From: Rhynchopus sp. YZ270_cl-10
Lineage: Eukaryota > Euglenozoa > Diplonemea > Diplonemida > Diplonemidae
Assembly: GCA_964035575.1 (NCBI GenBank)
Contig: OZ037931.1
Span: 443,567 to 507,566, forward strand
Direction: 5' to 3'
Length of the DNA stretch: 64,000 nucleotides
This document shows positions 54,635-62,939 of the stretch, piece by piece. The translations under genes were made by a program, and so were the position numbers. The notes beneath the pieces are model-generated. The model did no database searches and was not told the DNA's origin. It worked only from the letters and a program-made list of their open reading frames with translations. How positions within the stretch are numbered: position 1 is the stretch's first letter; each line of letters opens with the position of its first letter.

Positions 54635-56001
54635 GGGCCTTTCTGATACCAGCCATTGCAATAACTACCAGATACCCCGTGGAGAACCAGCACCACCTGC
54701 GTCCGCTGATGAACGGTGATGCGTTTGCACTTTCAACTTCTGATGGCCTCATGCCCTAGCTGGCGAGGCCTTTTATTTATTTACGATTTTTCCCATTTGT
54801 CGTTTCGACCTGTTTCTATTCAATGCGGCACATTTGTCCTAACACCCTACTTTTCTTTTTTTTTTTTTGAATGTGTTTGTTTGTTTGTTTGTTTTTTTTT
54901 TGAAAAACTGGTTTTCAGAATATGACATTTCAGCATGAGAGGCTAGGATTGGGTCATCTTCTCTTGGTGTGTCGTCTGTAGAGGCGTGCACACCTTTAAA
55001 GCCACCTTTTTTTAGTTTTTTTTTTTAGATGTGTAGACACGTGACACATTTAACTCAACTTTCTTCCCCCCAACTTTTTATTTCCCCACCCATTTTACGT
55101 CCATCACGGTTGAGGTGGATAAGCAAAGCACGCGAGGATTTTAGGTTTATCTCACCCAATTGTCTTTTTTCTCCCCTTCTGCGTGTTATTTAGCAGGACC
55201 TTGCATCAACGTACGGCAGAAAAATGTGAATTCGCTTGACCACGGGTTTTGGGAGTCGGCTACTTCGTCGCAACGCCTCCGAAGGCAACCCAAAACGTGG
55301 TATTTTGTGCGGAATCCATTTTTTTGTTGCAGGTGTCATTGTCTTGTTTTAGTATTGTTAGCTGCATACCCTTTTTTTGGGAGTTTCTTGATGCTGAGCC
55401 GATACCGATCAAAAAAAGGTGACTAAGCACACAGAGGCTAGTTAGGTTCGTCTCGTATCTTACTTTTCTTGCTTGATGGTCAAAAGAATTGATCAGTCCC
55501 GCTTGACTCGTCCTTTCCCAAGCTTTTCAAAGGCAACCTCATGATATTCCTGCTCTTGGCTCGTACCGTCACAATTAAAAATGCTTGTAGCCCACACGAG
55601 AAAAAAGCGAGGCGTCTGCGGGTCATCAATTATTCGATTATTCAAACAAAACAAAAACAAAAACAACAAAAAAAAAAAAAAAAAAAAAAACATCCACCAA
55701 AAATAAAGTGCATAGATAGTGGAGTTCATCCTCGGGTGTCTACACTAATGCAACCAAGTTTCAAAGAAAGAAAAAAGAGTGAACTGTTGGAAAGTGGAGA
55801 TTGCACAACGGCAACACAACCGAGGCAATCTACACACTACTCCAACAATTTATCAAACAAACAAAAAAACGAAAAACAAAAAGATGGTGACTATTCTTAA
55901 TGGTGGCTACACTGAACCAAAAATTAAAAGTTCGAAAAATGGGTCCCGATGCCCACAGATGGCGTCTGCACTCTCTTTTTTTTTTTCTTCTTCCCTTTAT
56001 T

Positions 56002-56504
56002 CACGGGTCGGGAAAGATCTTTTGTCTTTTTTTGTCTTTTTTCGAGAATCTCGGGAGAAAAAAAAAAAAAATCAAGATTTTCAGGATTTTTGTCTTTTTT
56101 TTTCAGGATCTCTCGAGATCTTTGAGATCTTTGAAAAATCCTGAAAAAAAAAGGAAAAAAAGAGAAAAAAAGATGAAAAAGATCTTGAAAATCTTTTTTT
56201 TCTCAAAAAAAAGATAAAAAAGATTTTTGGGATTTTGAAAAATCTTTTTGGGAAAAAAAAAAAAAAAGATTTTGAAAATCTTTTTTTTTTTTTTCAAAGA
56301 TTTCTCAAGATCTCGAGATTTTTCATGAAATTTCATGGATTTTTCCAGGATTTTTCAGGATTTTTTCAGGATTTTCCCAGGATTTTCAAATCTTTTCTCT
56401 TTTTTTTTTTCTCCCAAAAATCTTTTTTTTTTTTTTTTTTTCGGGAGAAGAGGATTTTTTTTCTCGAAAAAAAAAAAAAAAAAAAAGATCTTTCCCGACC
56501 CGTG
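56002..56504. mobile_element. 503-bp inverted-repeat element made of A and T tracts
   Basis: Perfect 22-bp ends starting CACGGGTCGGGAAAGATC. A 6-bp target duplication TTTATT flanks it. The corresponding place in the first duplication unit (51330-51340, CCTTTATTAGATGTCGCC) is an empty site. The inside is almost wholly oligo(A)/oligo(T) with short GATCTTGAAAATC-type direct repeats, and there is no coding capacity. Confidence 0.85.
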
Positions 56505-56658
56505 TTTATTAGGTGTCACCCCTATTTCGTGCGACCCCCCCCTCTCCTCCCTCCTCTTCTTTTTCTTTATCACATGAATACAAGGCAAACCCCCCTTACC
56601 TTCTTTCTCTCTTTTTTTCCCTCATTTCCTCCCTACCTCCCTCCTCTTCCCTCCTCCC

Positions 56659-57386
56659 CAGGCCTTTTGCTAACTTTGGGATTTTCCCCAGGAATGGCAT
56701 GATGGTCAAAAAAAAAATAATTTCCTGGAAAAAAAGTACATTCCGAGCTTTCCCACCTGGTAAAAGCGGTCGTCGCGCGCTTCGCGCGCGCCTCCCTGAC
56801 AGCCACAGGGTGGAGAGGCGAAGGGTCAGCTTTGCAAGATAACAAAAAAAAAAAAACGGAATCTAATCCTTGTTTAACGGTGCTTGGTCTTGCGCCTTAC
56901 GTACACTAACCGTACAAAATCACTACGTCTTCCAGAAGCAGGGGCTGTTGCAACGGTTGGGTCATTTTGAAATAACAATGGTCAAATTTTTGCAGCTTGG
57001 GTCAAGTTTCATTTCTGGCTGCAAAATGCAAGGGAATCCCCTTAGACATTGTAAAATGGCACCGTAGGCAGGAAGAAAATAGGCGTACAGCGCGAGCGAA
57101 GCGAGCGGGAATTTTTTTTTTAGGTATACCTCCGCGAGCGCAGCGAGCAGAAATATTTTCAGGCCATCATGCCATCATGCCATCATGCCATCATGCCATC
57201 ATGCCATCATGCCATCATGCCATCATGCCATCATGCCATCATGCCATCATGCCATCTGGGGGGAAATCCCCAGGTGATGGAGAGCGAAAGCCCTGCCCCA
57301 CCACCCCCCGTGGCATGATGGTGGCATGATGGAAAAAAAAATAAAAAACGCCCAAAAACGTGGCATGATGGTTAGCAAAAGGCCTG
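56659..57386. mobile_element. 728-bp inverted-repeat element in the 5' flank of the phosphatase gene
   Basis: Ends CAGGCCTTTTGCTAAC and its exact reverse complement (16 bp). A perfect 9-bp duplication CCTCCTCCC flanks it (56650-56658, 57387-57395). Inside are triloop hairpins near 56770, 57090 and 57131 and about eleven tandem 8-mers of the ATGCCATC type (57159-57256). No transposase. The duplication length fits Mutator-like elements. Confidence 0.83.
57159..57256. repeat. 8-bp tandem repeat (GCCATCAT)n
   Basis: About eleven head-to-tail copies inside the 728-bp element, with inverted single copies (GGCATGATGG) near 56695, 57311 and 57361. Confidence 0.9.
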
Positions 57387-57538
57387 CCTCCTCCCTTCTC
57401 TTCAAAAAAAAAAAAAAATATATAAAAAAACCCCTCCCTCCCTCACATTCCTACCCCTTACAGGAGACACAACAATAACGTTCTGTCAAAGTGAAGAGAG
57501 GACAGTCAGCCCGCACTGACGGTGCTCCTCAGAAGAGA

Positions 57539-60277
57539 ATGAGAAAAAATCCGCCCAAACCGAACCCGCTGGCCATTGGCCAGGTCGCATCGCATATGTC
57601 GGCAAGCATGACTGTGGTTGCGGACCCGCCAGCGGAGCTCATTAACGAGGCAATTCGCGCGCTGGAACAACCGCAGACAGACAAAGCTATTATCCTGAAG
57701 CATCTCAAGGTGCTGCAGGTTGTCATCTGGAAGAAGCGTGGGGAAGGCAACAAATGGGTCGAAGCTGACAAAGAAGAGCAAGACTCAGACCTCCTCGAGG
57801 AAGCCTGGCGCAACTCCCTCACCATCGCCATCTCTGCCGACGGGAAAAATGTTTGCAGAATGTGCGGCCTCATGACGGACACCAACAGGTACTGTTCTCT
57901 TACGGGGATTGAACATCCCGACCTCGACGCTGCCCTGTTGAAGTACAAAAGAACGTACATCCTTCCGGGGCGTGTGTCGGAACTCTTTGCAGGGGCAGAA
58001 AGACCTGCCCTCGCAAAGATCATGCAGGCGAACATTGCGCATCTCGAGGTGAGTGTGTTTTGTATGATGGTGATCACGCAGATGACGTCCCCGAAGCTTG
58101 CGGTGGAGGCGAACAAGAAGGAGTTGCTTGACTCTGGTGTGCTTCCTGTCCTGGTTGAGGCCATGCGGAAATATGAGGTGGTCGAGGTGATTGCGCAGGA
58201 TGCGTGCGCGGTGCTGCGCAACCTGCTGACAAACATCCCCACCCAGCAGGCCTTCGAGCTCTTCGGCGGCCCAGAGCAGCTCATCCGCGTGGTCGACAAA
58301 TACCCCATCAACAACGAGCTTGTACACAGAGCGTGCGGCTGTCTTCTCATCCTCGCATCAAAGGGCACAGAGTCCAGAAAACACCTCTTCGAAAGCGGTC
58401 TCGTCAAAACCCTCTGCACGGTCCTCCAAACACCCTACGGAAGGGACCACATGGTACGGCGTTTGGTGGTAAGCACCTTCCAGAAGCTTGCAAAGGGGAT
58501 TGCCCAGCAGACGTTCAAGGAGGAGATGGACAAACACAGAGGGTTTACGATTCTCTCGCAGCTCTACAACTCGACCCACGATGATGACAGAGACTCCATG
58601 AAGGCGGTGCTCAATGTGCGGGGCGATCTGCCTCGAGGCACCTTCGTGGATCCTTCTGTGCTGGTCATTGACGAAAAGGGGGTGCTCCACAATGAGTCGT
58701 TCATCCAGCTCCAGAAGAGCAATGCAAAGCGCGACTACCGCCTCGACCCTGCAACACCTAAAATGGGACCAAAAGTACCAAAGGACCTCCCCCCGACTGC
58801 CGCTGCGTCTCCTTTGTTTCCTTCACCATGCTCTTTCACGTCTGTTGACGATGACGACGAAGATTCGGACACACCATGGGATTTAACCGCATCCCTGAAA
58901 AAGGCAAGAACCCCCGGTTCTCAGGCGCCTATCCAAAGCACCTTGACGGATGTTGTCTTGGCAGATGACGATTTGTCTGTGTATACTTCTGATAATATTA
59001 CTACTCCGTCCACACTGCAGCAGATTGAGTCTGATGCAGTGCATCTCAACTCCTTTTTGACAGGGTCGGCCCGCGCGCAGAAGATGAAGAACACTGCAAA
59101 GGAGGTCATCTCGCTGCTCAATGCAGAGTTCAGCTCTGCAGGGGTCTTCCCACGCTCGCCTGAAATGGTGGCAAAGCTTTATGACGCGACGATGGAGATG
59201 GCAAAAGAAGTGATCACAATTCTCAGCACGGAGCCGAAACTGATTGACCTTGAGGCTCCGGTCTATGTGTTTGGGGACATCCACGGGAATTTTGGAGATT
59301 TGCAATACTTCATGAAGAAGCTGACGATTTTCGAGAATTTGGACTACTCGCCGTACTCTTTCCTCTTCGTGGGGGACTACGTTGACAGGGGAAAGTGGGG
59401 GCCGGAGGTGGTGGCGTACCTGCTTGCGTTGAAGTTGATGGCACCGAGGGATATCATTATGCTTAGAGGCAACCACGAGGATGTCATGGTAAATGGAGAC
59501 AGCGAGCTGTACGGCGAGCAGAGCTTCAGAATACAATGCCAGCGCTGCTTCGGCCCTGCGCTTGGAAACCTGAAGTCGGGGAAGCTCTTTGAGATGGTAA
59601 ACAACTGCTTCAAGCAGTTCCCTATCGCCGCGGTCATCAACCAGAAGGTGTTCTGCAGCCATGGCGGCATCCCCCGCTTCACAGGCGGTGTTGACAACCG
59701 TCTTGACGTGCTCCGCGATCCAAACTTTGCCGCCTTCGATGAGTATGTGTTATTTTTCAAAATAAAAAAAAAAAAAAAAAAAAAAAATACTACAACACCA
59801 CACACAGCTTCGTCCTCCCGTACACCCTCAACATGCAAGACGAAAGAACCAGACAGCACGTCTTCGCGCACGACTGCATCTGGTCCGACCCAAGCTTAAA
59901 GGACGAACACGTCAATGAATTTGGGTTCGGTGAGTCCAGCAGAGGTGGGCAGGTTGTGAGCTATGGACAGTCTGCGATACACTCCTTCTTGGATTCGACG
60001 AACCTCGAGTTCATTATCAGAGGGCACGAGGAAAAGGCGGATGGTCTCAACGTAAGCAAGCAGGCACGTGTGTTGACGGTATGCCAATTCATAGAATCAA
60101 ATCTGTTATTTTGTACTTTTTTTTTTGCATTTTTTACAGGTGTTTTCTACATCGGACTACTGCCGTAAGGGGAACAAAGCCGGGGTAGCATTGGTAAGAC
60201 GCCTGCAGAACGGAGACCTTGTGTGCAGAATGATTCATCGCGCAAAGCCTGCTGACCAAGTGTCCGCATACGCATAG
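57539..60277 (+). CDS. ARM-repeat protein fused to a PPP-family Ser/Thr phosphatase
   Basis: 870 residues from three exons: 57539-59742, 59808-60078, 60140-60277, all in phase. An N-terminal Cys motif (VCRMCGLMTDTNRYC) near residue 105 may bind zinc. About 150-330 form ARM/HEAT-like helical repeats (IAQDACAVLRNLLTNIPTQQ; VHRACGCLLILASKGTESRK). An acidic, Ser-rich linker follows. The phosphatase domain starts near 555 with GDIHGNFGDL, GDYVDRG, RGNHEDV, then SHGG, and RGHE in exon 2, i.e. the full metal and phosphate ligand set of PP1/PP2A/PP5-type enzymes. The frame opens at a GTG (57491), but the first ATG is at 57539 and an in-frame TAA lies just above the GTG. Intron 1 (65 bp) is mostly a run of A. 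The ARM part probably targets the phosphatase to a partner (inference). Confidence 0.88.
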
Positions 60278-61090
60278 TCTGTGTGTGGGGTTGTAATGTT
60301 TTTTATATGTACCTACAACGCGGTAGTGTAAAGGAGAAATACTTCCTCCGATACGGTCGCCAATTACCCCCCTCAAAGGAGAAAAATGGATATTTTTCTA
60401 TAAAAAAATTGCTATTTTTTTCCCTTTTACTTTAACCTATCAGAGTTACTATTTTGCTGTTGCTGTTGCTGTTGGTTAAGCGGCACTGCAAAATGATGCC
60501 TAAAGGGAAGGATGATGCTTGTCTTTCCCTCATGGAGCCAAAGTGACGGCGTTCTAAAGTATTAAAATAAGGTGGAAAAAAATGCAAAATGTTGCAGACG
60601 CTAACTACAAATGACTACCAAATACGTTCTTCAAAATAAAAGCAAACTGTGGGGAGAAAACAGGGGGGAAAAACAGAGGGAGGGGGGGAGGAAAGCACCC
60701 CCCATGGGTTACAAAAAGATTTACAAAAAAAAAGGTTTTTGGTAAATGTTTGCAAAATCTTTTTTGAAGATCTTTTTTTAGCACCGTGGGGGATGCGAAT
60801 GAAATTTGACTGTTGGTAGGATGAGTGTGGGTGGAGTATGTGTGCGTGTGTGTGTATTTTTTTAAGGTGACTAAGCACGAGAGGCTTAGGATCATCTTAT
60901 AAACTTTTCTTTTTTTTTTTGGGGGGCGGGGGTAAAAAAAGAAGTGAATATGCATCAGGCAGCTTCCAATATTGTTCATAAAAAAAAAAATCTAACTTTC
61001 CTGACATTTTTTAACCCTCAATACTACCAAAAAAAAAAGCGCGATGCTTTTTTTTTTCTCTAGCTGTGTGTCCTTTCTTTTTTAAAATTG

Positions 61091-61340
61091 GTGACTAAAC
61101 GAGAGAAGGTTAGTTCATCTAACAGCTGTTCTCTTCCTTTTTATTTTATTTATTTTGGAGAACCAGTGCCTGCGTCCGCCGACCGAATCGGTGAGGCGTT
61201 TACACTGGCAACTTCTCTTATTTTATTTTATTTTAGCAAAACGACGGCATGGTTTCGGGTCCACCCCCCCCCCCCCCCGGACCCCCCCGGTGTTCTGGTC
61301 ACGCCAAGGTACACTGTCAGAGGGCTTTGTATTTTCAAAA
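61091..61340 (+). repeat. A, D and B hairpin elements in a row
   Basis: A 61091-61125 (GGTGACTAAACGAGAGAAGG), D 61161-61215 (AGTGCCTGCGTCCGCCGACC then GGTGAGGCGTTTACACTGG), B 61306-61340 (GGTACACTGTCAGAGGGCTT then TGTATTTTC). In this D copy GTGC/GCAC has become AGTGC/ACACT, keeping most pairs. Confidence 0.55.
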
Positions 61341-61490
61341 TCACATTTTTTTTTGCTGTACGATAACGATTGTGATCAATGTGACTAAGGCATAGTAACT
61401 GCAATCGTTGTTCTTTCACACCAGATGTTCAAAAAAGAAATGCATTTTTTATTGGGTTGACAATGAGTCAAGAACCCTGAGAAAATGCAT

Positions 61491-61789
61491 CAGGCACTCC
61501 GCTAGGTACTAAAGTTCTGTTGATTGTCAACAGAACTTTTTGAAAATGGGGAAAAAAAGAAAAAAAAAAAAGTTCTGTTGAGTGGTTCAGACCCGTTCTA
61601 CCTGTCAAAAAAGCTCAGGAGAAGAAGATATGGAGAGGTGAGTGCTCAAACGTCCCAAAAAAGTCAAAATCGGGCGTTGGTAAAAAAAAAAAAGTTGCGT
61701 ACCGTGCGCCTGCGGCGCAAGCATGTACCCCACCAACGTGGACCATCAACAGAATATTTTCAAAATCGGAAATCCTAGCGGAGAGCCTG
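61491..61789. mobile_element. 299-bp non-autonomous hAT-like element
   Basis: Ends CAGGCACTCCGCTAGG and (inverted) CAGGCTCTCCGCTAGG, 15 of 16 matching. A perfect 8-bp target duplication AAATGCAT flanks it (61483-61490, 61790-61797). Inside are a GTTCTGTTGA/TCAACAGAAC hairpin (61512-61534) and one GCGTACCGT plus triloop hairpin module (61694-61716), as in the 908-bp element. No coding capacity. Confidence 0.85.
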
Positions 61790-61935
61790 AAATGCATGCA
61801 AAAAAAAAATAAAAAGTGCTATTTTTTTTGTTCTCTTCCCCAGCACTTTCCTTGTCAGTTCATTCTCAGATGGTGCTGTGTCCCGCCCCTGACGTGGATC
61901 GCTCATCTTAAGAAACTTTTCTCTTCCCCCTGCAC

Positions 61936-62152
61936 CAGTGTTGGCAGGTTTAATACAAGGGTGTTTAAAACAGGTGTACTAAACTGTACTAAACTGTACT
62001 AAACTGTACTAAACTGTACTAAACTGTACTAAACTGTACTAAACTGTACTAAACTGTACTAAACTGTACTAAACTGTACTAAACTGTACTAAACTGTACT
62101 AAACTGTACTAAACTGTACTAAACTTTTGGGGCGCTGTACAAACCAACACTG
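61936..62152. mobile_element. 217-bp hAT-like MITE built on a decamer array
   Basis: Ends CAGTGTTGG / CCAACACTG with CTGCAC repeated on both sides (61930-61935, 62153-62158), possibly part of an 8-bp duplication with one mismatch. The centre is 14 exact head-to-tail copies of AAACTGTACT (61981-62120). Confidence 0.75.
61981..62120. repeat. Decamer tandem repeat (AAACTGTACT)14
   Basis: Fourteen exact copies, with partial units at both edges. The lack of divergence suggests recent expansion or ongoing slippage. Confidence 0.95.
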
Positions 62153-62287
62153 CTGCACCCCTCCCCTATTCTCCCTCAACTCTTGCCTGGCTTCCCTCTA
62201 CCTCTTTTCGTTGGGGAAAACGCTTCGTTTTGAACGCTGTCTGTACACGAGCGAAGTACATTCACCATTCACGTTTTTTTTTCTTTA

Positions 62288-62880
62288 CAGATGTGTGCGC
62301 ACGAGATGCGCATTCATTGTTCAAAATGTCTTTTTTTTAGGTGACCAAGCACTGCGCGAGGCTTCGAAACCATATAACAATTTTTTCTCTTTTTTTTTGG
62401 GACACCATCTCAGCTGCTGCTTTTGTGACGTACCAAAAGCATATAAAAAATGTAACGTTTCCACCCCACCCGAACCTTAACCCACCCGTCGTGTTTCTCG
62501 ATATTACGGGGAAGGGAAGCAACTTGGACAGAGAAAAGTACCCCCCCGAAATAGTTTTTTTTTTCGCGTACAACAAAAAGAATTGGATGTGTGGCATAAA
62601 TGTTCGATTTTTTTGTTGTTGTGTACGCTGTTCTTGTTTTCCCATTGTGTTTTTACAGTGTATGCGTCCGTAGTGGTGCTTACACTGCAAAAAAACTTTG
62701 CCGTTGTTTTATATATGTACGCGAGAAGGCACATATTTCACGGGGGTTCTCTTTTTTAATACATTGTACCAAGGATGTAACGAAAAATGGATTGTAGGAC
62801 TGCATGGTTGGGTGTCCACCCCCCAGTACAGCCGGTCTACACGAAGTACACCTGTCATGAGAGGTACTTCAAAAAATTTA
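62288..62880 (+). repeat. Cluster of C, A, D, C-like and B hairpin elements
   Basis: C 62288-62325 (inner stem TGCGC/GCGCA); A 62339-62375; D 62655-62690, where CAGTGTA pairs TACACTG; C-like 62708-62745 (ATATGT pairing ACATAT); module plus B-like 62785-62880. All + sense. Confidence 0.55.
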
Positions 62881-62939
62881 ACCCTTTAGACCCGAGATAC
62901 CCATATATGGCCACCCGAATGGCGCCATACAATTAGGAG

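Larger units (their letters stand above)
54635..57538 (+). other. Spacer between astacin copy 2 and the phosphatase gene
   Basis: 54635-56001 is the counterpart of 48212-50445, with hairpin elements at 54695-55160, A (55417-55455), and E-type elements (55585-55650, 55717-55765, 55790-55865). Two inserted elements follow (56002-56504 and 56659-57386). A pyrimidine tract and ACAG (57460-57463) lie 75 bases before the preferred ATG. No other gene seen. Confidence 0.55.

Noticed and set aside
56700-57400. Remnant of a virus-like element suggested by GC-rich hairpins
   Set aside because: No capsid, polymerase, integrase or long terminal repeat was seen. The unit is a non-coding inverted-repeat element with a 9-bp target duplication.
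57491-57538. GTG start of the phosphatase gene
   Set aside because: Non-ATG starts are rare in nuclear genes and an ATG follows 48 bases later in the same frame.
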